From NCBI RefSeq assembly GCF_009857835.1, contig NZ_WWCL01000003.1:186001-250000 (forward strand): a stretch of DNA of 64,000 bases, in the 5' to 3' direction. A program made the position numbers and the translations under genes. The stretch comes from Duganella fentianensis. GTDB taxonomy: Bacteria; Pseudomonadota; Gammaproteobacteria; Burkholderiales; Burkholderiaceae_D. Each line of letters begins with the position of its first letter. The first letter of the stretch is position 1. Positions 15,101-22,772 of this stretch are shown here, piece after piece. The notes below the pieces were generated by a model. That model was not told the origin of the DNA and did not search any database. It was given only the letters and a program-made list of their open reading frames with translations.

Positions 15101-15226
15101 TGCGGCATCCACCCGCTGCAGCCAGGTGGCGACAGCGTACGACAATTGATTCGCAGGCGGCGCAGGGCGCGCAGGTGCAGCGGGAGCAGCAGGGGCGTCG
15201 TCGCGGGTTAAATCCATGGGTCGCAT
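12101..15226 (-). CDS. SNF2-family DEAD/DEAH-box helicase
   Basis: A 1,041-residue SWI2/SNF2 ATPase that probably translocates on double-stranded DNA. Walker A is [12 protein letters not shown] near residue 600, the DEAH-like box is DESH near 696, and the second RecA lobe ends with [22 protein letters not shown]. The N-terminal half is poorly conserved. No SWIM zinc-finger pattern is visible, although many bacterial SNF2 proteins carry one; the region upstream of the start is non-coding, so this looks like a natural arrangement. ATGs at 15226 and 15217 are both possible starts. It is followed with 1-bp overlap by a histidine kinase gene, an unusual coupling. Confidence 0.9.
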   Translation of the reverse strand: [1041 protein letters not shown]

Positions 15227-15434
15227 TGTTGGTCAAAGATGGTTCAAAAACAGCAACAGGCGATATTATCCGCCATACACGCTTTTATGTTTGCGGATTC
15301 TTCATATTTCCGCGTTTTTCGTGTGCCCATGCACCCTGCACGCAACGGGTTCACAGACGCCACGGGCTGTCAAGACTGGCAGATTCGCGCCGATTGCGTA
15401 TCATTCCGAGCTTGATTGCTGAGGAATACCGTCC

Positions 15435-17783
15435 ATGCTGCCTACCATCGAACAACGTCTTGCCACTGAACTCAACTGCAAAGCCCCCCAGGTTGCCGCC
15501 GCCGTCACCCTGCTCGACGAAGGCGCTACCGTGCCGTTTATTGCCCGCTACCGTAAGGAAGTGACGGGCGGGCTGGACGATACCCAGCTGCGTCTGCTGG
15601 AAGAACGGCTGCGCTATCTGCGCGAGCTGGAAGAGCGCCGCGCCGCCATCATTGCCTCGATTACCGAGCAGAACAAGATGACGCCGGAGCTGCTCGATGC
15701 CGTCCTGCACGCCGAAGACAAGACCCGGCTGGAAGACCTTTACCTGCCTTACAAGCCGAAACGCCGCACCAAAGCCCAGATCGCCATCGAGGCAGGACTG
15801 GCACCGCTGGCCGAAAGCCTGCTGGGCAATCCCGCACTGGATCCGGAAACGGAAGCGGGCAAATATTTGCGCGCCCCGTTCGAATCGGCCGATGGCAACA
15901 ACCCCGGCGTGGCCGACAACAAGGCTGCGCTCGACGGCGCCCGCCAGATCCTGATGGAACGCTTTGCCGAAGACGCCACCCTGCTGCAATCCTTGCGCGA
16001 ATACGTGCAGGAACACGGCATTGTTGAATCCAAAGTCGTGGAAGGCAAACAGGAAGAAGGCGAAAAATTCGCCGACTACTTCGATTACACGGAAAACCTC
16101 AGCAGCATACCGTCCCACCGTGCGCTGGCTTTGCTGCGCGGCCGCCGCGAAGGCATGCTGGACGTCACCCTGCGACTCGATTCCGAACCGGAAAAACCGA
16201 AATGGGATGCCCCGCATAACCCGTGCGAAAGCCGCATCGCAGCCCGTTTCGGCATCAGGCAGGCGGGCCGTCCGGCCGACAAATGGCTGTGCGACACGGC
16301 GCGCTGGACCTGGCGCGTGAAGAGCTTCATGCATCTGGAAACGGAACTGATGGGCGCGCTGCGCGAAGCGGCCGAACTGTCGGCCATCAATGTGTTCGCC
16401 ACCAACTTGAAAGCCCTGCTGCTGGCCGCACCAGCTGGCCAGCGTGCCACCATGGGACTGGACCCGGGCCTGCGTACGGGCGTCAAAGTGGCTGTGGTCG
16501 ATGCCACCGGCAAGGTGGTGGATACCGCCGTGATCTACCCGCACCAGCCCAAGAACGACTGGCATGGCGCGCTGCACACGCTGGGCCAGCTGGCCACCAA
16601 GCACAAAGTCTCCTTGATTTCCATCGGTAACGGCACCGCTTCGCGCGAGACGGACAAGCTGGCGCAGGAACTGATCAAGCTGTATCCGGAACCGAAAATG
16701 AACAAGATCGTCGTGTCCGAAGCGGGCGCCTCGGTGTACTCGGCTTCGGAATTCGCCTCGCGCGAACTGCCGGACATGGACGTGTCGCTGCGCGGCTCCG
16801 TGTCGATTGCGCGCCGCCTGCAGGACCCGCTGGCCGAACTGGTAAAAATCGATCCGAAATCGATCGGCGTGGGCCAGTACCAGCATGATGTATCGCAAAC
16901 CCAGCTGGCACGCAGCCTCGATGCCGTAGTGGAAGACTGCGTGAATGCCGTCGGCGTCGACGTCAACACGGCTTCCGTGCCGCTGCTGACGCGCGTGTCC
17001 GGCCTGTCCGCTTCGGTGGCGCAAGCCATCGTCAACTACCGTGATAGCAAGGGCGCCTTCCCCAACCGCGCCGCGCTGAAAGCCGTACCGCGGCTGGGCG
17101 ACAAGACTTTCGAACAGGCGGCCGGCTTCCTGCGCGTGATGGGCGGCGAGAACCCGCTCGACGCTTCGGCCGTGCACCCGGAATCCTACCCGCTGGTGGA
17201 AAAAATCCTGCGCGACATAAACAAGGACATCAAGGCCGTGATCGGCGAGACCAGCCTGATCAAAACCCTGCAGCCGGCCAAATATGCCGACGAACAGTTC
17301 GGTGTGCCCACCATCAGCGATATTCTGAAAGAGCTGGAAAAACCGGGACGTGACCCGCGCCCCGAATTCACCACGGCCACGTTCAAGGATGGCGTGGAAG
17401 AAATCAGCGACCTGCGGCCCGACATGATCCTCGAAGGCGTGGTCACCAACGTAGCGGCCTTTGGCGCGTTTGTCGATATCGGCGTGCATCAGGATGGCCT
17501 GGTGCACATCTCGGCCCTGTCGAATACCTACGTCAAAGACCCGCATACCGTAGTCAAGGCAGGACAGGTAGTGAAAGTGAAAGTGCTGGAAGTTGATGCC
17601 AAGCGCAAGCGTATTGCCCTGACCATGCGTTTGAGCGACAGCGCGCCCGTGGCCGGCAGCAATCCGCAGCAGCGTGCCGACCGCAACGACCGCCGCAGCA
17701 TGGGCCAGCACAGCAAGCAGAGCGCCAAGGCCGAACCGCTGGGTGGCAGCATGGCAGCAGCCTTCGCCAAACTGCGCTCCTGA
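15435..17783 (+). CDS. tex: Tex, RNA-binding transcription accessory protein
   Basis: A conserved nucleic-acid-binding protein, 782 residues, the standard size. In order: Tex N-terminal helical domain (about 1-190, [19 protein letters not shown]), YqgF/RNase H-like domain (about 330-450, [17 protein letters not shown]), helix-hairpin-helix repeats (about 500-560, [15 protein letters not shown]) and a C-terminal S1 RNA-binding domain (about 655-730, [20 protein letters not shown]). It is divergent from the SNF2 gene with 208 bp between the starts. A long open frame on the opposite strand is a codon-bias shadow. Confidence 0.96.
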   Translation: MLPTIEQRLATELNCKAPQVAAAVTLLDEGATVPFIARYRKEVTGGLDDTQLRLLEERLRYLRELEERRAAIIASITEQNKMTPELLDAVLHAEDKTRLEDLYLPYKPKRRTKAQIAIEAGLAPLAESLLGNPALDPETEAGKYLRAPFESADGNNPGVADNKAALDGARQILMERFAEDATLLQSLREYVQEHGIVESKVVEGKQEEGEKFADYFDYTENLSSIPSHRALALLRGRREGMLDVTLRLDSEPEKPKWDAPHNPCESRIAARFGIRQAGRPADKWLCDTARWTWRVKSFMHLETELMGALREAAELSAINVFATNLKALLLAAPAGQRATMGLDPGLRTGVKVAVVDATGKVVDTAVIYPHQPKNDWHGALHTLGQLATKHKVSLISIGNGTASRETDKLAQELIKLYPEPKMNKIVVSEAGASVYSASEFASRELPDMDVSLRGSVSIARRLQDPLAELVKIDPKSIGVGQYQHDVSQTQLARSLDAVVEDCVNAVGVDVNTASVPLLTRVSGLSASVAQAIVNYRDSKGAFPNRAALKAVPRLGDKTFEQAAGFLRVMGGENPLDASAVHPESYPLVEKILRDINKDIKAVIGETSLIKTLQPAKYADEQFGVPTISDILKELEKPGRDPRPEFTTATFKDGVEEISDLRPDMILEGVVTNVAAFGAFVDIGVHQDGLVHISALSNTYVKDPHTVVKAGQVVKVKVLEVDAKRKRIALTMRLSDSAPVAGSNPQQRADRNDRRSMGQHSKQSAKAEPLGGSMAAAFAKLRS

Positions 17784-17853
17784 CCCAAAATACGGTCTTG
17801 GGAATTTTCTTATAAAATATCGAGATTCAATACATCTTTACACTGAGGTAGCC

Positions 17854-18168
17854 ATGAGCGACGACGTACAAACCTGGATCAAAGACACTGTGACCAACAC
17901 CAAAGTGGTGCTGTTCATGAAGGGCACTGCCCAGTTCCCGCAATGCGGCTTTTCCGGCCGTGCCATCCAGATCCTGAAAGCTTGCGGCATTGAAAACATT
18001 GCCACCGTCAACGTGCTGGACGATCCGGAAGTGCGTCAGGGCATCAAGGACTATTCGAACTGGCCGACCATTCCTCAGCTGTACATCAACGGCGAATTCA
18101 TCGGTGGCTCGGACATCATGAATGAAATGTTCGAATCGGGCGAGCTGAAAGCCCTGCTGAATGCCTGA
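17854..18168 (+). CDS. grxD: Monothiol glutaredoxin, Grx4 family
   Basis: A 104-residue CGFS-type monothiol glutaredoxin, which binds and transfers [2Fe-2S] clusters with glutathione. The active-site motif is [10 protein letters not shown] with Cys31; the cis-proline region is NWPTIPQLY and the glutathione-binding motif is GGSDIM. The start at 17854 is the conserved MSDDVQTWI. It ends 8 bp inside ubiX, so the two are co-translated; upstream is tex. Confidence 0.95.
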   Translation: MSDDVQTWIKDTVTNTKVVLFMKGTAQFPQCGFSGRAIQILKACGIENIATVNVLDDPEVRQGIKDYSNWPTIPQLYINGEFIGGSDIMNEMFESGELKALLNA

Positions 18169-18766
18169 TCGTCCGCGGCGGATCGTCGTCGCCATCACCG
18201 GCGCCACGGGCGCCGTGTATGGCTTGCGTCTGCTGCAGTTTTTACGCGATGCCCCCGGCATCGAAAGCCACCTGATTCTGTCCGACGCAGCCATCCTGAC
18301 TTTGCATCAGGAAACCGGCCTGCAGAAGCGCGAGGTGGAAGCGCTGGCCCATGTGGTGCACAAGGTGCGCGACGTGGGCGCCAGCGTCGCCAGCGGCTCC
18401 TTCCAGTCCGATGGCATGATCATCGCCCCCTGCTCGATGAAAACCCTGGCCTCCGTGGCCCATGGCTTATCCGATAACCTGATTGCCCGTGCGGCCGATG
18501 TGGTGCTCAAGGAGCGTCGCCGACTGGTACTGATGGTGCGCGAAACGCCGTTCAATCTGGCGCACCTGCGCAATATGACGGCCGTCACGGAAATGGGCGG
18601 GATTATCTTCCCGCCGCTGCCCAGCTTCTACCACCAGCCCGCCAGTATTGCTGAAATGGTGGACCACACAGTGGCCCGCGTGCTCGACCTGTTCCAGATC
18701 GAACACGGCCTCGCACCGCGCTGGCAAGGCATGCAGGCCGGCAGCACCGGCACTGACGCCAGCTAG
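18161..18766 (+). CDS. ubiX: UbiX flavin prenyltransferase
   Basis: Makes prenylated FMN from FMN and dimethylallyl phosphate, the cofactor needed by the UbiD decarboxylase in ubiquinone synthesis. The 201-residue protein has the nucleotide-binding start [19 protein letters not shown], the conserved [16 protein letters not shown] region and the [13 protein letters not shown] motif. It overlaps grxD by 8 bp, so translation is likely coupled. No ubiD is present in the window. Confidence 0.94.
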   Translation: MPDRPRRIVVAITGATGAVYGLRLLQFLRDAPGIESHLILSDAAILTLHQETGLQKREVEALAHVVHKVRDVGASVASGSFQSDGMIIAPCSMKTLASVAHGLSDNLIARAADVVLKERRRLVLMVRETPFNLAHLRNMTAVTEMGGIIFPPLPSFYHQPASIAEMVDHTVARVLDLFQIEHGLAPRWQGMQAGSTGTDAS

Positions 18767-18770
18767 GCGG

Positions 18771-18941
18771 CTAGCGCTGGTCGTAAGACTGGCCGCTGAG
18801 CCGTTTCAGCTCGCGTGCCTCTTCCACCATACGTCGATGAGCGATGCGCTTGCGCATCACTTCCGCATGCTGGGCCGCCGTCATGGGCGGAGCGGTCATC
18901 AGATCCTTCAACTGCGCAACATTGCTATAATTGCTATTCAT
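18771..18941 (-). CDS. Hypothetical small protein
   Basis: A 56-residue reading frame starting MNSNYSNVAQLKDLM at 18941; the frame stays open further upstream, but that part resembles non-coding sequence. The product is hydrophilic and predicted helical and basic in its C-terminal half (MRKRIAHRRMVEEARELKRL). It converges on ubiX with a 4-bp gap. No family was recognised, and a weak ribosome-binding site leaves the coding status uncertain. Confidence 0.4.
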   Translation of the reverse strand: MNSNYSNVAQLKDLMTAPPMTAAQHAEVMRKRIAHRRMVEEARELKRLSGQSYDQR

Positions 18942-19086
18942 CGGATGGCTCAAAACCGTAACTCCCGGAATAAGGTGGATGCGAAGTTGTTGCGTGCAGT
19001 TGCTGAATAGGCAGCTCGGACTGCACACCTCACTGTACCTCAAAACCATGTCGAAACCATGACATTGCGCAGAAGTTCACAAAATA

Positions 19087-19110
19087 AAAAAGGCGCCCAT
19101 ACGGGCGCCG
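19087..19110 (-). terminator. Terminator candidate 3' of the XRE regulator gene
   Basis: Stem GGCGCCC / GGGCGCC with a short loop (about 19093-19110) follows an A run at 19087-19092 on the plus strand, i.e. a T run on the minus strand. It lies about 105 bp beyond the stop of the minus-strand regulator gene. Confidence 0.75.
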
Positions 19111-19215
19111 GTTCCGAACAAAAACTGGTCGACCAGTGAAACTAGTTTCACCAGAGAACAAACCATCCAATAGTCACAAACGGTTAATTTATCTCCGTAC
19201 TACTACGGATTTTTG

Positions 19216-19623
19216 CTACTTTTGGTAGTTAACCCGTACCAGCATGCGGATAAATTCACGTGCAATCTGGCGATGATGTTCATCCAGACGTTGTAAATCC
19301 GCGATTAATTTGACGTCTGCCGACTCGAAACGGGACAGACCGTTAGCGCTATCTCCCTGCGGAGTATCGCTTTCGGCGCCGCCAAAACGCAGCCAGTCGG
19401 CCGGCACGCCCAGCCACTGGGCGATCATGCGCAACTTTTCCTGCGTCGGTATGGCTTCACCAACCAGCCATTTACGGGCGGCGTGGACGGTGATGGGGCG
19501 GCCATCGAAACGGATATTGAATTCCCGAGCGAGCCGGGTCGGGCTGTCGGGGGAGTAATGGGCATTTTTCAGCGCCTGCTGGAGGCGCTGGCTAAAGCTT
19601 TCGCGTTCATTTGAGGAATTCAT
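19216..19623 (-). CDS. Helix-turn-helix (XRE-like) transcriptional regulator
   Basis: A 135-residue protein with a lambda-repressor-like HTH in its N-terminal half (SPTRLAREFNIRFDGRPITVHAARKWLVG, about residues 26-54) followed by PTQEKLRMIAQWLGVPADWLRFG, typical of XRE proteins. The C terminus (LQRLDEHHRQIAREFIRMLVR) is helical and may dimerise. It is monocistronic with its own terminator. An inverted repeat TTTCATG-N6-CATGAAA lies just upstream of its ATG and could be an autoregulatory site. Its targets are unknown. Confidence 0.8.
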   Translation of the reverse strand: MNSSNERESFSQRLQQALKNAHYSPDSPTRLAREFNIRFDGRPITVHAARKWLVGEAIPTQEKLRMIAQWLGVPADWLRFGGAESDTPQGDSANGLSRFESADVKLIADLQRLDEHHRQIAREFIRMLVRVNYQK

Positions 19624-19633
19624 ATCGGCACTA

Positions 19634-19653
19634 TTTCATGTTGCGGCATGAAA
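19634..19653. promoter_or_regulatory. Inverted repeat, possible operator of the XRE regulator
   Basis: TTTCATG (19634-19640) and CATGAAA (19647-19653) are perfect inverted repeats separated by 6 bp, 11 bp upstream of the regulator ATG. Size and position fit an XRE autorepression site. This is inference from symmetry only. Confidence 0.4.
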
Positions 19654-19862
19654 GTCAGTCTCTGGCACTATCGGCCAATTTGTGACATCCTGCGAATTTA
19701 AGCGACACACTTGGCCGATCTAATACCACTTCAACACCAAATCCTCCAACTGAAGAAAATTCGGTTTATGTTTTCCCACAGAAACATCGGCTCTTGGTCT
19801 ATTTTAGTTTAAAACCAGAAATTATTCGCTAAGAATTTTCATCTGCTAGTGACTACGCCACA

Positions 19863-20927
19863 CTAGGCATCCACGCGCTGGAATAGCACGCTACCGTCCG
19901 CTGCAACGGAGCGCCGCAGCACCCCGTCGTACCACAAGGCATGCAGGTGGGCTAAGGCTTCCCCTAAAGCGAAGCTCAGCTGGTGAGCATCCAGCGCACG
20001 GCGGAACATCAGTGGCACGATGCTGGCTGCCGACTGCGCGCTCTGGCAGGCCTGCAGTACCTCGGCCAGCCGGTCGCGATGGTGTTCGCGCAGCTGAATA
20101 ATGCGCTGATGCAACCCTTGGAATGGCTTTCCATGAGAGGGCAAGACCAATACATCATTTGGCCATTTGGCAAATTTATCCAAAGATTCAAGATAGCGCG
20201 TGAGCGGATTGGCTTCCGGTTCGATGGCAAACACGGAAACATTGGTGGAAATGCGCGGCAGCACCATATCGCCGGCAATCAATAATTTATCTTTTTCACA
20301 ATATAGGGCCACATGCTCGGGCGAGTGGCCATAGCCGCATACCACCTGCCAGACCCGCTCGCCGACCGTCAGTAACTGGCCGTCCTGCAAACGGGTGTAA
20401 CTGGCCGGAACGGACGGTACCAGCGAGGGATAGTAGTTCTTGCGTGCGCTCATCTGCTCGAGCAGCACGGGATCGCGCAGACCATGGCGCTGAAAATGCG
20501 CCACGGCAGCCGCATTATCAACTCCGGGCAAAGCTGCCGACATCATGCGGGCAAACGCATATTCGCCGGCACTGGTCCACAGCGCTACCTGCCAGCGCTG
20601 GCACAGCCAGTCGGCCAGCCCGATATGGTCGGGATGGCAATGGGTGGCCAGCACACGCCGCACGGGCAAGCCTTGCAGTTCATGGGCAAAAATCTGCTCC
20701 CACGCATCCTTGCTGGCCTGGATGGCGACACCGCTATCGACGATGGTCCAGCCCTCGCCATCGCGCAGCAGCCACAGGTTGATATGGTCGAGCGCAAACG
20801 GCAGCGGCATGCGCAGCCAGCCCACACCCGGCGCCAGCCAGTGCACGGCGCCGCTGGCCGGCAAAGTGTCACCCTGCGGATAGGTCAGTGCGGCGGCAAG
20901 GGCATCGCGTTCGGCAGTAGTGCTCAA
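19863..20927 (-). CDS. MBL-fold metallo-hydrolase
   Basis: A 354-residue metallo-beta-lactamase-fold hydrolase. The metal-binding signature is ATHCHPDHIGLADW (HxHxDH), with further ligands likely in GYGHSPEHV and LPSHGKPF. An N-terminal phrase SGAVHWLAPGVGWLRMPLPFALDHINLWLL is typical of the proteobacterial group with a C-terminal helical extension (BLACT-like). The start is a TTG at 20927 preceded by AGGAGA. It is divergent from liuR with a LiuR-like palindrome between them, suggesting shared control; homologues often sit near acyl-CoA catabolism genes. The substrate is unknown; a thioester such as acyl-CoA is a guess. Confidence 0.85.
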   Translation of the reverse strand: MSTTAERDALAAALTYPQGDTLPASGAVHWLAPGVGWLRMPLPFALDHINLWLLRDGEGWTIVDSGVAIQASKDAWEQIFAHELQGLPVRRVLATHCHPDHIGLADWLCQRWQVALWTSAGEYAFARMMSAALPGVDNAAAVAHFQRHGLRDPVLLEQMSARKNYYPSLVPSVPASYTRLQDGQLLTVGERVWQVVCGYGHSPEHVALYCEKDKLLIAGDMVLPRISTNVSVFAIEPEANPLTRYLESLDKFAKWPNDVLVLPSHGKPFQGLHQRIIQLREHHRDRLAEVLQACQSAQSAASIVPLMFRRALDAHQLSFALGEALAHLHALWYDGVLRRSVAADGSVLFQRVDA

Positions 20928-20966
20928 TTTTTCTCCTAGACTCGCAGTTCAGGCTACAATGGGATT

Positions 20967-20983
20967 GACGTTGACGTAAACGG
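20967..20983. promoter_or_regulatory. LiuR-like operator between the MBL gene and liuR
   Basis: ACGTTGACGTAAACGG at 20968-20983 matches the perfect palindrome upstream of liuA (21464-21479) at 14 of 16 positions. It lies 40 bp upstream of the divergent MBL start and 53 bp upstream of liuR, so it could control both. Confidence 0.7.
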
Positions 20984-21035
20984 AAACAACCGTCAAGACC
21001 TCGACGGATAGTTCAGACTCTAGCGCACAGGACCA

Positions 21036-21440
21036 ATGCCTACCTACACCATTACCGAACTGGCCCGCGAATTCGATATTACCGCGCGCGCCATCCGCTT
21101 CTACGAAGATCAGGGCTTGCTGAGCCCCTCGCGCGAAGGCGCTGGCGGGCGCAACCGCGTCTACACGCCGCGCGACCGCACCCGTTTGAAACTGACGCTG
21201 CGCGGCAAACGTCTCGGCCTGTCGCTCTCGGAAATCAAGAGTCTGGTGGACATGTACGAAACCCCGAAAGATACGGCCGCCCAGATGCACCGCTTCCTCG
21301 GCGTGCTGGCCCAGCACCGCGAAACGCTGGAACAGCAGCGCGAAGACATCGAAATGTCGCTGGCCGAAATCACCGCCCACGAAGACGAATGCCAACGTCT
21401 GCTGGCCGCGGTCGGCACGCAGGCCGCCAAACCCGAGTGA
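21036..21440 (+). CDS. liuR: MerR-family regulator LiuR
   Basis: A 134-residue MerR-family regulator of branched-chain amino acid and acyl-CoA degradation genes. The N-terminal winged helix reads YTITELAREFDITARAIRFYEDQG and RVYTPRDRTRLKLTLRGKRLGLSLSEI; a coiled coil (about 85-125, rich in Glu and Gln) would dimerise. No cysteine metal-sensor motif is seen, consistent with an organic effector. It precedes isovaleryl-CoA dehydrogenase with a perfect 16-bp palindrome between, the arrangement expected for LiuR. Confidence 0.88.
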   Translation: MPTYTITELAREFDITARAIRFYEDQGLLSPSREGAGGRNRVYTPRDRTRLKLTLRGKRLGLSLSEIKSLVDMYETPKDTAAQMHRFLGVLAQHRETLEQQREDIEMSLAEITAHEDECQRLLAAVGTQAAKPE

Positions 21441-21463
21441 CCTGCACAGAAAACAGGCAAGTT

Positions 21464-21479
21464 ACGTTTACGTAAACGT
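21464..21479. promoter_or_regulatory. LiuR-like operator upstream of liuA
   Basis: ACGTTTACGTAAACGT is a perfect 16-bp palindrome, 51 bp upstream of the liuA ATG. It is nearly repeated upstream of liuR (20968-20983). MerR-family LiuR sites in proteobacteria are known to contain TTTACGTAAA-type cores. Confidence 0.8.
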
Positions 21480-21530
21480 CACATCAGCGTATCATGTGCC
21501 GTTCCAATACACCAGAAGAATGAGGATGAC

Positions 21531-22715
21531 ATGCTCCATCTGCCCGGCCTGACCTTTGACCACGGCGAAGATATCGCCGCCCTGCGCGAAGCAGTGCAGC
21601 AGTTTGCTGCCGCCGAAATCGCGCCTCGTGCTGCCGAAATCGACCGCAGCGACCAGTTCCCCATGGACCTGTGGCGCAAGATGGGCGATCTGGGCGTACT
21701 CGGCATTACTGTCGGCGAAGAATACGGCGGCGCCAACATGGGCTATCTGGCCCACATCATCGCCATGGAAGAAATTTCCCGCGCTTCCGCCTCGGTGGGC
21801 CTGTCGTATGGCGCCCACTCGAATCTGTGCGTGAACCAGATCAAGCGCAACGGTAACGAAGCGCAGAAACAGAAATACCTGCCGAAACTGATTTCGGGCG
21901 AATACATCGGCGCCCTGGCCATGTCCGAACCGAATGCCGGTTCCGACGTCGTGTCGATGAAGTTGCGTGCCGACCTGAAGGGCGATCACTATGTGCTGAA
22001 CGGCTCGAAAATGTGGATCACCAATGGCCCCGACGCCGATGTGCTGGTGGTCTACGCCAAGACCGATCTGGCGGCCGGCCCGCGCGGCATGACGGCTTTC
22101 CTGATCGAAAAAGGCTATAAAGGCTTCTCGATCGCCCAGAAACTGGACAAGCTGGGCATGCGCGGTTCGCACACGGGCGAACTGGTGTTCGAAGATTGTG
22201 TCGTACCACTGGAAAACGTACTGGGCGAAGTGGGCAAGGGCGTCAACGTGCTGATGTCCGGCCTCGATTTCGAGCGTACCGTGCTGTCCGGCGGCCCGCT
22301 CGGTATCATGCAGGCCTGCATGGATAGTGTGGTGCCATACATCCACGATCGTCAGCAATTTGGTCAGCCTATCGGCGAATTCCAGCTGATGCAGGGTAAG
22401 ATTGCAGATATGTACTCGACCATGATGGCGTGCAAAGCTTATGTGTACGCTGTCGGTCAGGCTTGCGACCGGGCCAAAACCCCGGAAGCAGTCCGCCAAC
22501 TGCGTAAAGATGCAGCGGGAGCCATTTTGTATAGCGCAGAGAAAGCAACCTGGATGGCCGGCGAGGCGATCCAGACGCTGGGCGGCAACGGCTACATCAA
22601 CGAGTATCCGGTCGGCCGCCTGTGGCGCGACGCCAAATTGTATGAAATCGGCGCCGGCACCAGCGAAATCCGCCGCATGCTGATTGGTCGCGAACTGTTC
22701 GCAGAAACCAAGTAA
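21531..22715 (+). CDS. liuA: Isovaleryl-CoA dehydrogenase
   Basis: A flavoprotein oxidising isovaleryl-CoA to 3-methylcrotonyl-CoA in leucine degradation. The 394-residue protein has the acyl-CoA dehydrogenase signatures [11 protein letters not shown] and the C-terminal [20 protein letters not shown]. Two details favour isovaleryl-CoA dehydrogenase over straight-chain enzymes: the likely catalytic Glu sits in [15 protein letters not shown], and the usual C-terminal catalytic Glu is replaced by Gly in [13 protein letters not shown]. It is preceded by a LiuR-like operator and followed 57 bp later by aceK, with a long hairpin in the gap. The methylcrotonyl-CoA carboxylase genes (liuB, liuD) are not in the window. 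Confidence 0.94.
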   Translation: MLHLPGLTFDHGEDIAALREAVQQFAAAEIAPRAAEIDRSDQFPMDLWRKMGDLGVLGITVGEEYGGANMGYLAHIIAMEEISRASASVGLSYGAHSNLCVNQIKRNGNEAQKQKYLPKLISGEYIGALAMSEPNAGSDVVSMKLRADLKGDHYVLNGSKMWITNGPDADVLVVYAKTDLAAGPRGMTAFLIEKGYKGFSIAQKLDKLGMRGSHTGELVFEDCVVPLENVLGEVGKGVNVLMSGLDFERTVLSGGPLGIMQACMDSVVPYIHDRQQFGQPIGEFQLMQGKIADMYSTMMACKAYVYAVGQACDRAKTPEAVRQLRKDAAGAILYSAEKATWMAGEAIQTLGGNGYINEYPVGRLWRDAKLYEIGAGTSEIRRMLIGRELFAETK

Positions 22716-22721
22716 GCAGGA

Positions 22722-22762
22722 TATGTGCGTGAGCTGGGACGGCACACTAGAACACGCACATA
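22722..22762 (+). other. Long intergenic hairpin ahead of aceK
   Basis: TATGTGCGTG (22722-22731) and CACGCACATA (22753-22762) form a perfect 10-bp inverted repeat with a 21-nt loop. The stem ends directly before the aceK ribosome-binding site (AAAGG at 22763-22767). There is no T run, so it is not a standard terminator. It may be an mRNA structure or a protein-binding site. Confidence 0.6.
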
Positions 22763-22772
22763 AAGGTTCACT

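Noticed and set aside
15351-17711. A 786-codon open frame on the minus strand opposite tex
   Set aside because: Antisense shadow of tex with low-complexity, non-homologous composition and no ribosome-binding site.
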